Origin: Cupriavidus basilensis
GTDB taxonomy: Bacteria > Pseudomonadota > Gammaproteobacteria > Burkholderiales > Burkholderiaceae
DNA length: 64,000 bases
Direction: 5' to 3'
Assembly (NCBI RefSeq): GCF_008801925.2
Contig: NZ_CP062803.1
Span: 2,852,001-2,916,000, forward strand
The position numbers and the translations under genes are program-made. The notes under the pieces were generated by a model. The model made no database searches. It saw only the letters and a program-made list of their open reading frames with translations, and was not told where the DNA came from. Positions 43,517 through 52,360 of this stretch are shown here, in pieces. Position 1 is the stretch's first letter. Each line of letters opens with the position of its first letter.

Positions 43517-43609
43517 TCCGGCACGGCCTCTCACGGGGCCTTGTCGCTTTTCCTCCCCACGTACGCCGCGTCCCCAGGACGCGTGCTTGCGCATTTCATC
43601 CCCCGAGTT

Positions 43610-43633
43610 CCGCGTGGTCTCACGGCCACGCGG
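43610..43633 (+). repeat. intercistronic hairpin
   Basis: CCGCGTGG and CCACGCGG with an 8-nt loop, 28 nt before the DUF932 start. Confidence 0.65.
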
Positions 43634-43661
43634 TTGTCGAATTTCTCAAAGGAGATCAGCC

Positions 43662-44489
43662 ATGTCTCTGGTATCCCGCTTTGCTCCGCAATCCCCGATC
43701 CTGCGCTCTGATCGCCCACTCTCGGACGACCGCATTCGTGCCGTCGTTCCGTCGATCTTCGCCGACGCTCCACATGGGAGCCGGTCCGATCGGTATGCCT
43801 ACATACCGACCTCGACCGTGCTGACCAAGCTGCGCCAGGAGGGCTTCGAGCCCTTCATGGTGTGTCAGACGCGCGTGCGCAACGAAGACCGGCGCGAGTA
43901 CACGAAGCACCTCATCCGACTTCGCCATGCAAGCCAGATCAACGGCGACGAGGCGAACGAGATCATCCTGCTCAACAGCCATGACGGCACGAGCAGCTAT
44001 CAGATGCTCGCCGGCATGTTCCGGTTCGTCTGCCACAACGGCCTGGTTTGCGGTGACACCACCGCAGACATCCGCGTTCCCCACAAGGGCGACGTGGCCA
44101 GCCAGGTGATCGAAGGTGCCTACGGAGTCCTCGAAGGTTTCGAGCGCGTGCAGAACGCGCGCGATGCGATGCGCACCATCACCCTCGATGAGGGCGAAGC
44201 GGAGGTCTTTGCGAACTCTGCGCTCGCACTCAAGTACGACGATCCGGCCAAGTCCACGCCTGTCACCGAGAGCCAACTGCTGGCCCCTCGGCGATGGGAC
44301 GACCGCAAGAACGACCTGTGGGCCGTCTTCAACCGCGTCCAGGAGAACCTAGTCAAAGGGGGCCTGAACGGACGCACGGCCAACGGCCGCAATCAGCGCA
44401 CCCGTCCGGTGCAAGGCATCGACCAGAACCTGCGCCTGAACCGGGCGTTGTGGCTGCTGGCCGAAGGCATGCGCCAGCTCAAGGCGTGA
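43662..44489 (+). CDS. DUF932 domain protein
   Basis: 275 aa. DUF932 signatures: RYAYIPTSTVLTKLRQEGFEPF, YTKHLIRLRH, NEIILLNSHDGTSSYQMLAGMFRFVCHNGLVCG, then the C-terminal LNRALWLLAEGMRQL. The family is common on plasmids, phages and ICEs and is remotely linked to phage/plasmid-like DNA-binding or recombination accessory proteins; its activity is unknown. The start has AAAGGAG 9 nt upstream. It lies between the DUF3577 and DUF3275 genes, the normal order in PFGI-1-class elements. Confidence 0.88.
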   Translation: MSLVSRFAPQSPILRSDRPLSDDRIRAVVPSIFADAPHGSRSDRYAYIPTSTVLTKLRQEGFEPFMVCQTRVRNEDRREYTKHLIRLRHASQINGDEANEIILLNSHDGTSSYQMLAGMFRFVCHNGLVCGDTTADIRVPHKGDVASQVIEGAYGVLEGFERVQNARDAMRTITLDEGEAEVFANSALALKYDDPAKSTPVTESQLLAPRRWDDRKNDLWAVFNRVQENLVKGGLNGRTANGRNQRTRPVQGIDQNLRLNRALWLLAEGMRQLKA

Positions 44490-44500
44490 TGCCACGCGGA

Positions 44501-44521
44501 CCTCGCCCACCTCGGGCGAGG
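44501..44521 (+). repeat. intercistronic hairpin
   Basis: CCTCGCCC and GGGCGAGG with a 5-nt loop, 12 nt after the DUF932 stop and 62 nt before the DUF3275 start. Confidence 0.65.
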
Positions 44522-44583
44522 CCATTTCCTCTCATCCACCGGGTGCCGTCGGCGGCCCGTCATTCATCATCAGGAGAACCATC

Positions 44584-45273
44584 ATGGCAACCCCATCGGC
44601 TTCCGAGAAATCTGTTGCGCCCATCGTCGTCCCCGGCCAGCTCACGCTGCGTACCATCCGCGGCAAGAACGGCCCGTTCACGGTTGGCCGCCTCGCGACG
44701 CACCTCGGTACTTTCGAGGTCAAAGACCCGGAGCTGGAGCAGTACCCCGAAGGCAAGTACGACGGGGAATTCATCATCAGGTACATCTTCCCGAAGTCCT
44801 ATCCGGTCGGCGGCGGCATGCGGTTCGAGATCCGTGCCAGCCTCGACGGCATGACGCTCAACGGCATCGACAAACTCAGCCGCGACGAAGCCCGCAGCTT
44901 CGCCACCCAGGACGTCGATCCGCTCGATGAAGAGCAAGGGGCGCAGCCTGCGGCAACGCCGGCCAAGCCCACCAAAGCGTCCAGGCCCGCCAAGCCCGCA
45001 CCCGTGCAGGCGTCCGCGGACCCGCTGGTCGATACCACGCCCTTCGGCGTGGATGCGCCACCGCCTGCTACGGCCGCTGCCCCCGGCAGCACCGAAGACG
45101 GTGACGCCGCGCTCTTCGGCCTGCTGTGGCCGCTGGGCGAGTCCGTGAAACTGGATTCGACCATCGACCGCCGCACCCTGCGCGCGCAGATCGCCCGCCT
45201 GGGCGAGCTGGGCTACGCGCTGGACTTCAAGACGCAGGAGTGGAGCCGCCAGGCCGAACCAAAACCTGCGTGA
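44584..45273 (+). CDS. DUF3275 family protein
   Basis: 229 aa. The N-terminal domain (QLTLRTIRGKNGPFTVGRLATHLGTFEVKDPELEQYPEGKYDGEF; motif ends near residue 60) leads to IIRYIFPKSYPVGGGMRFEIRASLDGMTL, typical of DUF3275. A Pro/Ala-rich linker (about 105-165) joins a C-terminal helical part (LLWPLGESVKLDSTIDRRTLRAQI). The protein is conserved in PAGI-2/SPI-7-type ICEs and has no known activity; an OB-like DNA-binding fold is conceivable. Ribosome site AGGAG precedes ATG 44584. Confidence 0.85.
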   Translation: MATPSASEKSVAPIVVPGQLTLRTIRGKNGPFTVGRLATHLGTFEVKDPELEQYPEGKYDGEFIIRYIFPKSYPVGGGMRFEIRASLDGMTLNGIDKLSRDEARSFATQDVDPLDEEQGAQPAATPAKPTKASRPAKPAPVQASADPLVDTTPFGVDAPPPATAAAPGSTEDGDAALFGLLWPLGESVKLDSTIDRRTLRAQIARLGELGYALDFKTQEWSRQAEPKPA

Positions 45274-45367
45274 TCGCAGACGCCGCATGCGCGGTGTTCT
45301 TCATCCACCCGCCGGGGTTCCTTTCCCATGCGGGGGAGGCCCTGGCCATTTTCTGGAGGTCTCCATC

Positions 45368-45709
45368 ATGTCCACCATCGCTTGCGATACCCCGCGTTCA
45401 ACGCTGGATGAACCCGCGTGGCGGGACCTTTGCAAAGCGGCCGCCGCACACGCCCAGCGCGGTTGCGGCTTGTCCTACGACCACTACGTGACGCTCTTCA
45501 GTTCGGCGATCGACGCACAGGCCAATCGTTTGCCGGATGAGCAACGTGCTCAGGCTCTCGAAATCGCGGCCCAGGAATGGGACTACGCAACACCTGCCGA
45601 ACGGCAGGAAACCCAGGACTGGAATGCGGAGCATGGCTATTGCTCGCACGGGATCGAGTTCGGCTACTGCCCGGCCGGTTGTGATCGAGACGATGACGAC
45701 TGGGATTGA
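45368..45709 (+). CDS. 113-aa ICE hypothetical protein with a C-terminal Cys cluster
   Basis: Starts MSTIACDTPRSTLDEPAW after TGGAGG. Helical N-terminal two-thirds, then EHGYCSHGIEFGYCPAGCDRDDDDWD, where C-x6-7-C-x3-C could bind zinc. Acidic end. No named domain recognised. It has a spacer of about 95 nt before it with long-range complementarity (CCGCATG at 45283 and CATGCGG at 45327). Confidence 0.66.
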   Translation: MSTIACDTPRSTLDEPAWRDLCKAAAAHAQRGCGLSYDHYVTLFSSAIDAQANRLPDEQRAQALEIAAQEWDYATPAERQETQDWNAEHGYCSHGIEFGYCPAGCDRDDDDWD

Positions 45710-45753
45710 GGGCGACGCATAGGTTCCTTCGCCGCAGATGCGGCATTCCATCA

Positions 45754-45779
45754 CCCGCTGGGGGTTCTTCCCCACGGGG
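45754..45779 (+). repeat. intercistronic hairpin
   Basis: CCCG-CT-GGGG pairs with CCCC-A-CGGG around GTTCTT, 34 nt before the 45814 start. Confidence 0.55.
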
Positions 45780-45813
45780 AGGCCTTCAGCTCAACTTTTC
45801 GAGGAGGCCTCTC

Positions 45814-46221
45814 ATGGGCTGGTATTTCTCAAACCAATCGCGGTCCGAACTGATCGCGGAACTGATCGCACCGCAAGAGACCGAGCGCGCCAGCGTCAAG
45901 GTCATCGCTCACACCCTGCGCGGCAACGTGCTGTGGTCCGTCGCCGAAGTGACCGCCAAGGTCGAAGGCGTGCATCGTGATCTCGCACCGGGCCAGTCCC
46001 TGCGCTACATCCGCTGCGATCTGCTTGAACGAAGCGGCGGCCAGTGGGGCTACAAGTCCTTGGACGAGTCCATGCACCCGTACTACTACACGTGCCCGCT
46101 GTCCTATCTGGACCTCGCACCGGAGCAGTCCGCCGACTGGCGTGCAGGCGTTCGCGCCTACCACGCCCGGCGGCGCACACCCACGGCATCCGCGGCATCC
46201 GCCGCGGCGTCGATGGCCTGA
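45814..46221 (+). CDS. DUF6927-type ICE protein
   Basis: 135 aa. MGWYFSNQSRSELIAELIAP is the typical start, followed by IAHTLRGNVLWSVAEVTAK, RYIRCDLLERSGGQWGYKSLDES and YYYTCPLSYLDLAP. These mark a family often found in plasmid and ICE backbones, for which I use the label DUF6927 with moderate certainty. Soluble, unknown function. Ribosome site GGAGG. The next gene follows after 16 nt. Confidence 0.75.
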   Translation: MGWYFSNQSRSELIAELIAPQETERASVKVIAHTLRGNVLWSVAEVTAKVEGVHRDLAPGQSLRYIRCDLLERSGGQWGYKSLDESMHPYYYTCPLSYLDLAPEQSADWRAGVRAYHARRRTPTASAASAAASMA

Positions 46222-46237
46222 GCCAGGAGGAACCGAC

Positions 46238-46498
46238 ATGGACCCGATCCTGGCAACGCTTCCGCCCTCGTTGCTGGCACTCGTTGAAGGGAGTTTGTCC
46301 AACGACGAAGTGTCCTCCGACGAGGAAATGCTGGCGTACTTCATCGACAACGGCCTCACCGAGGACCAGGCACGGCAGGCACTGACCTACCGCGACCAGT
46401 ACCTCAACAACATCTACCTGGAAGGCTTCACGCCGATCACTTCGGCGGACGAGCCGCTTCACTTCAACCCGCACACCCGGCAGTTCGAGCCGGACTGA
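46238..46498 (+). CDS. 86-aa acidic ICE hypothetical protein
   Basis: MDPILATLPPSLLALVEGSL start with CCAGGAGG upstream. Very acidic, with DEEMLAYFIDNGLTEDQARQALTYRDQYL suggesting a helical pair. No named domain recognised. It is one of only a few genes in this block without its own upstream hairpin; only 16 nt separate it from the DUF6927-type gene, so the two are probably translated together. Confidence 0.65.
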   Translation: MDPILATLPPSLLALVEGSLSNDEVSSDEEMLAYFIDNGLTEDQARQALTYRDQYLNNIYLEGFTPITSADEPLHFNPHTRQFEPD

Positions 46499-46516
46499 GC
46501 GGTTTTCTTCCACCCC

Positions 46517-46537
46517 CTGGGGCAGTACTTGCCCCAG
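46517..46537 (+). repeat. intercistronic hairpin
   Basis: CTGGGGCA and TGCCCCAG with a 5-nt loop, 37 nt before the 46575 start. Confidence 0.7.
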
Positions 46538-46574
46538 CGGGCGGTGCTGTTCCCGTTCATCCGAGGACACCACC

Positions 46575-47222
46575 ATGCCCGCAAACACTTCTTCCACGCT
46601 GTACCGCATCGACGAATGCCCGGACGTGATGGCCGACGCCTGCGTCGGCGATGACCAGGGCAACCTGATCTTCCTGTCCATCTGGGCGCGGGACACCGCC
46701 GTCCAGCAGTTCCTCGCTCGCCTGACCCTCGGGCGCGACGAGCAGGGACTGGACCAGTTCCACGTCATCACCGACCAGGGCGGCAGCGTCCCGGTATTCA
46801 TCGGCAACGTCGATCGCCTGGAAAAGCGCATCACGCGCGCGTACCGGCGGACGCTGTTCGGCTCGCTGTCCAACGTGTGGCTGTTCGACCGGCGCTGCGT
46901 CAAGCCCGACAAGGCCAACGCCAGCGCATTGGCACTGCTGCCACGCGACAGCGCCCACAGGCTTGACCGCCTGTGGATGCTGGTGCGGGACACCTGCCCG
47001 TTGCCGCTGCTCGATCACTGGCGCGAGACCGTGCTGGAACTGCTGCAAACCCGCGAGATGCTGGCCCGCCTTCCGTTCGCCCTCGGGCCGCTGGAAGGCC
47101 ATCGGCTCGCCATCGACGTGCCGGCGCTGACCCTGGCGCTCGGCTCCCTGATCCGCAGCGACGCGCTCACCGCCTATCCGTATCCGGCCAAGATTTGGAC
47201 GCCGGAAGCGGTAGCGGCTTGA
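46575..47222 (+). CDS. 215-aa ICE hypothetical protein
   Basis: Starts MPANTSSTLYRIDECPDVMA. Mixed fold with NVDRLEKRITRAYRRTLFGSL and HRLDRLWMLVRDTCPLPLLDHWRETVLELL, soluble. I recognise it as one of the uncharacterised backbone proteins that sit before the methyltransferase gene in PFGI-1-class ICEs, with no named domain. The start ATG follows GAGGACACCACC. Function unknown. Confidence 0.68.
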   Translation: MPANTSSTLYRIDECPDVMADACVGDDQGNLIFLSIWARDTAVQQFLARLTLGRDEQGLDQFHVITDQGGSVPVFIGNVDRLEKRITRAYRRTLFGSLSNVWLFDRRCVKPDKANASALALLPRDSAHRLDRLWMLVRDTCPLPLLDHWRETVLELLQTREMLARLPFALGPLEGHRLAIDVPALTLALGSLIRSDALTAYPYPAKIWTPEAVAA

Positions 47223-47286
47223 CCCACCCTCGGAGGCACGCCTTGGCGTACTTCCGTGTTTCATCCCCGCCAACCAGGAGACTTCC

Positions 47287-48396
47287 ATGGCCCTCATGTT
47301 CCCGCGGCTCGCCCGCAATTTCGTCAAGAACGGATATTTCCCGACCGACGAACCCACGCTCGAAAGAGCGCTCAACGCACTGATGCCCAGCGACGGGCCG
47401 ATGTGCATCCTCGATCCCTGCGCCGGCGAAGGCGTGGCGATCGCCGAAGCCGCCCATGCCCTCGGGCGCGAGCAGGCAAAGGCGTTCGCCGTCGAGTTCG
47501 ACGCGGAGCGGGCGCGCCATGCCCGCGGCCTGGTCGATCACTGCCTGCACGCGGACCTGATGGACACGATGGTCTCCAAGCAGTCCTTCGGGCTGCTCTG
47601 GCTCAACCCGCCGTATGGGGACCTGTCCAAGGACGTCAACGGCAACATCGGCTATCAGGGCCAGGGCCGTGCCCGCCTTGAAAAGCTGTTCTACCAGCGC
47701 ACGCTCTCGCTGCTGCAATACGGCGGCGTGCTGGTTTTCATCGTCCCCGGCTACGTGCTCGACGCGGAGTTGGTCGGCTGGCTGACGCGCCACTACACGG
47801 ACCTGCGCATCTACCGAGCGGTGGAGACGCAGTTCAAGCAGGTGGTGATCTTCGGACGCCGGGTGCGCCAGCGCGAGCAGGTGCCCGATGGCGTCAAGGC
47901 CGTGCGCAATCTGCTGTTGCAGGTAGGGCAAGGCGAAGTCGAAGCCGAGGAACTGCCGAGCGAGTGGCCGTTCCTGCCGTACATCGTCCCCGCCAGCCCG
48001 GCCGAGCCAGAGCATTTCTTCCGCGTGACGATGGAGCCCGAGCAGTTCGCCGATGAGGTTGGCAGGCTGCAAGGCTTGTGGCCATCGCAGGACACGCACC
48101 TGGGGGCTGCGCAGCAATCGCTGCGTCCACCGGCGCGGGCCTTGTCCCGCTGGCATCTCGCCCTGGCTCTGGCCGCGGGTGCGATCTCGGGGGTTGTGCG
48201 CTCCAAGACCGGGCGCGTGCTCGTCGTCAAAGGTGACACCCACAAGGACAAGACGCTCCAGCGGGAGTTCACCGAACGCGAAGACGGCTCCATCGCCGAG
48301 ACCCGCATCCTCACCGACAAGTTCGTTCCCGTCATCCGCGCGTGGGACATGACACCTGGCTCCGCGACACGGGGCGAGGTGTTGACCATTCGCTGA
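47287..48396 (+). CDS. putative N6-adenine-type methyltransferase (DUF6094-like)
   Basis: 369 aa. Motif I is DPCAGEG at residues 43-49 and the catalytic motif is NPPYGD at 107-112, the order of class I N6-adenine DNA methyltransferases. The C-terminal half (from about 250) has no motif I recognise. No restriction endonuclease gene is adjacent. The protein could mark element DNA against host restriction during transfer or act on another substrate. The start at 47287 has CAGGAG at 7 nt. An SNF2-like helicase lies two small genes downstream. Confidence 0.82.
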   Translation: MALMFPRLARNFVKNGYFPTDEPTLERALNALMPSDGPMCILDPCAGEGVAIAEAAHALGREQAKAFAVEFDAERARHARGLVDHCLHADLMDTMVSKQSFGLLWLNPPYGDLSKDVNGNIGYQGQGRARLEKLFYQRTLSLLQYGGVLVFIVPGYVLDAELVGWLTRHYTDLRIYRAVETQFKQVVIFGRRVRQREQVPDGVKAVRNLLLQVGQGEVEAEELPSEWPFLPYIVPASPAEPEHFFRVTMEPEQFADEVGRLQGLWPSQDTHLGAAQQSLRPPARALSRWHLALALAAGAISGVVRSKTGRVLVVKGDTHKDKTLQREFTEREDGSIAETRILTDKFVPVIRAWDMTPGSATRGEVLTIR

Positions 48397-48446
48397 TCCA
48401 CCGGACGCGCTGCCGTCCTGCTGTACCAACTCGAAGGAGAAACACC

Positions 48447-48767
48447 ATGATCCCCAATCCGTTCAAGCGGCCTGCGCCGCACAAGCAACCGTTGTTCGCA
48501 CCGAGTACGTTGAAGTTGAGCGAGAAGGTGCATTGGCTGGCCCGGCGAGGCCTGATCGACCCCTTGGCCTATGTCCAGCGCCATGTGCGCGGGGACTGGG
48601 GCGAGATCGATGAGGCCACACGCCAAGCCAACGACGTGGCGATCCAACAGGACAACCTAATGATCTCGCAGTTCAGGATCACGCCGGACCTGGCGCTGAT
48701 CGTCAAGACCAGCGAGGACCACCAGACCACGGTGGTCCAGCTTCCCGAAGAGCGGGACCTGATCTGA
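48447..48767 (+). CDS. 106-aa ICE hypothetical protein with an HVRGDWG motif
   Basis: MIPNPFKRPAPHKQPLFAPS start after GAAGGAG. The middle (IDPLAYVQRHVRGDWGEIDEATRQAND) and the end (LIVKTSEDHQTTVVQLPEE) match the same parts of the 48857 protein, so the two are paralogues. Similar proteins on plasmids are sometimes mislabelled as restriction-modification subunits. Small, soluble, unknown function. Confidence 0.72.
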   Translation: MIPNPFKRPAPHKQPLFAPSTLKLSEKVHWLARRGLIDPLAYVQRHVRGDWGEIDEATRQANDVAIQQDNLMISQFRITPDLALIVKTSEDHQTTVVQLPEERDLI

Positions 48768-48799
48768 GGCCCCACATCGTCATCCTCATCCACCTGACG

Positions 48800-48833
48800 G
48801 AGCCACTTCACTCCGGCAGGGGTGTCGTGGCTC
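48800..48833 (+). repeat. intercistronic hairpin
   Basis: GAGCCAC and GTGGCTC around a 20-nt loop, 23 nt before the 48857 start. Confidence 0.5.
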
Positions 48834-48856
48834 AATGACTCATCAAGGAGGAGCCC

Positions 48857-49162
48857 ATGGCATCGCATCGCATCGAAACCTACTGCCAGCGGCTGGCGTT
48901 CCCCATCGGGGCGCTCATCTTCAGCAGAGGTGTAGACCGCCTGGTCCGCGCGGGTCGCCTGGACCCGATCCCGTACTTCAGGCGCCACACCCGTGGCGAC
49001 TGGGGCGACGTCAACATCCAGCAATGGCAGACGAACAGCAGCGCGCTTCAATCGGGCGCGTCGCTGGAATCGCACTACGTGATCCATCCGGGGCTCGCCA
49101 TTCGCATCGTCACCGATTCGCAGCGCTGCGCAACCGTCATCGTGCTTCCGTCCGAAGACTGA
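48857..49162 (+). CDS. 101-aa ICE hypothetical protein, paralogue of the 48447 product
   Basis: MASHRIETYCQRLAFPIGAL start after AAGGAGG. LDPIPYFRRHTRGDWGDVNIQQWQTNS and LAIRIVTDSQRCATVIVLPSED line up with the preceding protein: both have R-H-x-R-G-D-W-G and end in a T-V/I-V/I-x-L-P strand. The pair probably arose by tandem duplication. Function unknown. Confidence 0.72.
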   Translation: MASHRIETYCQRLAFPIGALIFSRGVDRLVRAGRLDPIPYFRRHTRGDWGDVNIQQWQTNSSALQSGASLESHYVIHPGLAIRIVTDSQRCATVIVLPSED

Positions 49163-49231
49163 GCACGGTTCACCTGCGGGCCGCCCAGGCCAGCACCTTC
49201 AACCACCCTCAGCCACGCGTCGATTCTCTTC

Positions 49232-49269
49232 CCACCACGGGGCATGCCATTGCCCCGCTGGGGGTGGTG
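49232..49269 (+). repeat. intercistronic hairpin
   Basis: CACCAC/GTGGTG outer stem and GGGGCA/TGCCCC inner stem with a 6-nt loop, 29 nt before the helicase start. Confidence 0.68.
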
Positions 49270-49298
49270 CATGCCCCATTTTTCTTTGGAGCATCACC

Positions 49299-51578
49299 AT
49301 GTCCCTCGATCTCGAAACCACTGCCGCTGAATCCGCGCCCGTACAGGGCGAACTGCTCGACGCGGAATCTTCCCCTCTGACCCTGAGCCTTCAGGATTTT
49401 GTCGGCGAGTTCGGCGACGAACTACTCGACGCCCTCAACAGCGCTAATCCGCCGGTCTATACCGGCCAACCGCAGGCGCACCGGCAACTGGTGGTCGCCA
49501 GCCTCAAGCGCAAGCTGTTCCCAGCCCAGGCCGAAGTCGTCCACGCCGCCGCCGAGCTGCTGATCGACCGTGGCGAACGTGCTGCGATCGTCAATGGCGA
49601 GATGGGCTGCGGCAAGACGACCGTCGGCATTGCCACGGCCGCCGTGCTCAACGCCGAAGGCTATCGCCGCACTCTGGTGCTGTCGCCGCCCCACCTGGTT
49701 TACAAGTGGCGGCGCGAGATCCAGGAGACGGTGGCCGGTGCCAAGGTGTGGGTACTCAACGGGCCGGATACGCTCGTCAAGCTCATCAAGCTGCGCGAGC
49801 AGTTGGGCGTGCAGCCCACGGGCCAGGAGTTCTTCGTCCTGGGGCGCGTCAGGATGCGGATGGGCTTTCACTGGAAGCCTGTCTTCACCACGCGGCGCAC
49901 CCGCCACGGCGACGTGGCGGCCTGCCCGGACTGCGGCACGGTCATCACCGACCTCGACGGCGAGCCGGTCAACCCGATCGCGCTCCAAGCCGAGGAGTGC
50001 CGCAGGAAGTGCGGCCACTGCGCCGCGCCCCTGTGGACACTGATCCGCCCGCGCAGTCTGTCCGGCAGCGACCAGTCCTCGGCCGTGCTCAAAGCCTTAA
50101 AGCGCATACCGACCATCGGAGAGGTCACCGCGCAGAAGCTGATGCAAAAGTTCGGTGACGGGTTCCTGGCGTCGATGCTCGGCGACAACATCCATGAGTT
50201 CATCAACCTCATGGATGGCAACGGCGAGCTGGTGTTTTCCGACCGTCAGGCCACGCGCATGGAACGTGCGATGGCCAACATGGAGTTCGGCTTTGGCGAG
50301 GGCGGCTATCAGCCGTCCGAGTTCATCAAACGCTACCTGCCGCAAGGCACGTTCGACCTGCTCATCGCCAATGAGGCACATGAGTACAAGAACGGGGGCA
50401 GTGCCCAGGGCCAGGCCATGGGCGTGCTGGCGGCGAAGGCTCGCAAGACCTTGCTGCTGACCGGCACGTTGATGGGCGGCTACGGGGACGACCTGTTCCA
50501 CCTGCTGTTCCGAGCCCTTCCGGGGCGGATGATCGAAGACGGCTACCGCCCGACCACGAGCGGCAGCATGACCTCGGCTGCGATGGCGTTCATGCGCGAT
50601 CACGGGGTGTTGAAGGACATCTACTCCGAGAGCACCGGCACGGCGCACAAGACGGCCAAGGGCACCAAGGTATCGGTGCGCACGGTCAAGGCCCCGGGGT
50701 TTGGCCCCAAGGGCGTGCTGCGCTGCATCCTGCCGTTCACGATCTTTCTCAAGCTCAAGGACATCGGTGGCAACGTCCTGCCGCCGTATGACGAGGAGTT
50801 CCGTGAAGTCGCGATGGACACGGCGCAAGCCGCGGCCTACCGCGATCTGGCGGGTCGGCTGACCGCGGAGCTGAAACAGGCTCTGGCGCGACGCGATACG
50901 ACCTTGCTGGGTGTGGTCCTCAACGTGCTGCTGGCCTGGCCGGATTGCTGCTTCCGGTCGGAGACCGTGGTGCATCCGCGCACGCGCAACACCTTGGCGT
51001 TTGTCCCGGCTCAGTTCAACGAGTTCGAGATCAGCCCCAAGGAGCGTGAGCTGATCGACATCTGCAAAGCGGAGAAGGCGCAGGGCCGCAAGGTTCTGGC
51101 CTACACGGTCTATACCGGCACGCGGGACACCACGTCGCGCCTGAAGGTGCTGCTGGAGCAAGAAGGCTTCAAGGTGGCGGTGCTGCGCGCAAGCGTGGAT
51201 GCCAGCCGCCGCGAAGACTGGATCGCTGAGCAACTGGATCGTGGCATCGACGTGCTCATCACCAATCCCGAGCTGGTCAAGACGGGATTGGACTTGCTGG
51301 AGTTTCCGACGATCGTGTTCATGCAGTCGGGCTACAACGTGTACTCGCTCCAGCAGGCGGCACGCCGCTCCTGGCGCATCGGGCAGAAGTTGCCGGTGCG
51401 CGTGATCTACCTCGGCTACGCCGGTTCTTCGCAGATGACCTGCCTGGAACTGATGGCCAAGAAGATCATGGTCTCGCAGTCCACCTCGGGCGACGTGCCC
51501 GAATCGGGGCTGGATGTCCTGAACCAGGATGGTGATTCCGTCGAGGTCGCACTGGCCCGGCAACTGGTCGCCGCCTGA
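49299..51578 (+). CDS. SNF2/DEAD-like superfamily 2 helicase with an inserted zinc-binding region
   Basis: 759 aa. Walker A GEMGCGKTT at residues 100-108; motif II is NEAH near 357 where DEAH/DEAD is normal; motif III-like LLLTGTLMGG; and motif VI QAARRSWRIGQ near 685. Between motifs I and II lies a region with CPDCG (about 207) and CGHCAAP (about 238) that probably binds zinc, plus a helix-hairpin-helix-like ALKRIPTIGEVTAQKL. Loss of the first motif II aspartate may lower ATP hydrolysis. The gene ends at a strong terminator. It probably translocates on DNA in element replication or protection. Confidence 0.85.
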   Translation: MSLDLETTAAESAPVQGELLDAESSPLTLSLQDFVGEFGDELLDALNSANPPVYTGQPQAHRQLVVASLKRKLFPAQAEVVHAAAELLIDRGERAAIVNGEMGCGKTTVGIATAAVLNAEGYRRTLVLSPPHLVYKWRREIQETVAGAKVWVLNGPDTLVKLIKLREQLGVQPTGQEFFVLGRVRMRMGFHWKPVFTTRRTRHGDVAACPDCGTVITDLDGEPVNPIALQAEECRRKCGHCAAPLWTLIRPRSLSGSDQSSAVLKALKRIPTIGEVTAQKLMQKFGDGFLASMLGDNIHEFINLMDGNGELVFSDRQATRMERAMANMEFGFGEGGYQPSEFIKRYLPQGTFDLLIANEAHEYKNGGSAQGQAMGVLAAKARKTLLLTGTLMGGYGDDLFHLLFRALPGRMIEDGYRPTTSGSMTSAAMAFMRDHGVLKDIYSESTGTAHKTAKGTKVSVRTVKAPGFGPKGVLRCILPFTIFLKLKDIGGNVLPPYDEEFREVAMDTAQAAAYRDLAGRLTAELKQALARRDTTLLGVVLNVLLAWPDCCFRSETVVHPRTRNTLAFVPAQFNEFEISPKERELIDICKAEKAQGRKVLAYTVYTGTRDTTSRLKVLLEQEGFKVAVLRASVDASRREDWIAEQLDRGIDVLITNPELVKTGLDLLEFPTIVFMQSGYNVYSLQQAARRSWRIGQKLPVRVIYLGYAGSSQMTCLELMAKKIMVSQSTSGDVPESGLDVLNQDGDSVEVALARQLVAA

Positions 51579-51590
51579 ACTTCACGCAAT

Positions 51591-51622
51591 GCCGACGACC
51601 GAGAGGTCGTCGGCTCTTTTTT
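51591..51622 (+). terminator. terminator after the helicase gene
   Basis: GCCGACGACC, loop GAGA, GGTCGTCGGC, then TCTTTTTTC. It separates the helicase gene from the convergent ars operon. Confidence 0.92.
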
Positions 51623-51637
51623 CAGCGCCTCGCAGCG

Positions 51638-52360
51638 TCAAATTGCACCTTGCCGTACACGCCTGGACAGTGATTCAGCGCTTTCCTTGCGCTCGCTGTA
51701 ACGATCCACCAGATACGGCGCCACGTCGCGCGTGAGCAGCGTGAACTTCATCAGTTCTTCCATCACGTCCACCACGCGGTCGTAGTAGGCCGAGGGCTTC
51801 ATGCGTCCGGCCTCGTCGAACTCCTGGTACGCCTTGGCGACCGAGGACTGGTTCGGGATGGTCAGCATCCGCATCCAGCGGCCCAGCACGCGCATCTGGT
51901 TGACGGCGTTGAACGACTGCGAGCCGCCCGATACCTGCATCACCGCCAGCGTCTTGCCCTGGGTCGGGCGCACCGCGCCGACCGACAGCGGAATCCAGTC
52001 GATTTGGGTCTTCATCAGGCCGGTCATCGCGCCGTGGCGCTCCGGCGAACTCCACACCATGCCCTCGGCCCATTGCACCAGTTCGTGCAGTTCCTTGACC
52101 TTCGGGTGATCGGCCGGCGCATCGTCCACCAGAGGCAGCCCGGACGGATTGAACAATCGGGTCTCGCCGCCCAGCGCCCGCAAGATGCGTGCGGCTTCTT
52201 CGGCTGCGAGGCGGCTGAACGAGCGTTCGCGCAGCGAACCATAGAGCAGCAGGAAGCGCGGCGCGTGCGTGGCCCGTGCCGGCGCGAACAGATGTTCGGT
52301 GTCCGGTTGCTGGAACAGCGCCGTGTCGATGTTCGGCAGGTCGAGACGAGATTCAGACAC
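51638..52360 (-). CDS. arsH: NADPH-dependent FMN reductase ArsH
   Basis: 240 aa, flavodoxin-like. The FMN loop is [23 protein letters not shown], and [18 protein letters not shown] and [18 protein letters not shown] are ArsH signatures. ArsH oxidises trivalent organoarsenicals and protects against redox stress. It overlaps arsC by 8 nt and is the last gene of the operon, convergent with the ICE helicase gene. Confidence 0.94.
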   Translation of the reverse strand: MSESRLDLPNIDTALFQQPDTEHLFAPARATHAPRFLLLYGSLRERSFSRLAAEEAARILRALGGETRLFNPSGLPLVDDAPADHPKVKELHELVQWAEGMVWSSPERHGAMTGLMKTQIDWIPLSVGAVRPTQGKTLAVMQVSGGSQSFNAVNQMRVLGRWMRMLTIPNQSSVAKAYQEFDEAGRMKPSAYYDRVVDVMEELMKFTLLTRDVAPYLVDRYSERKESAESLSRRVRQGAI

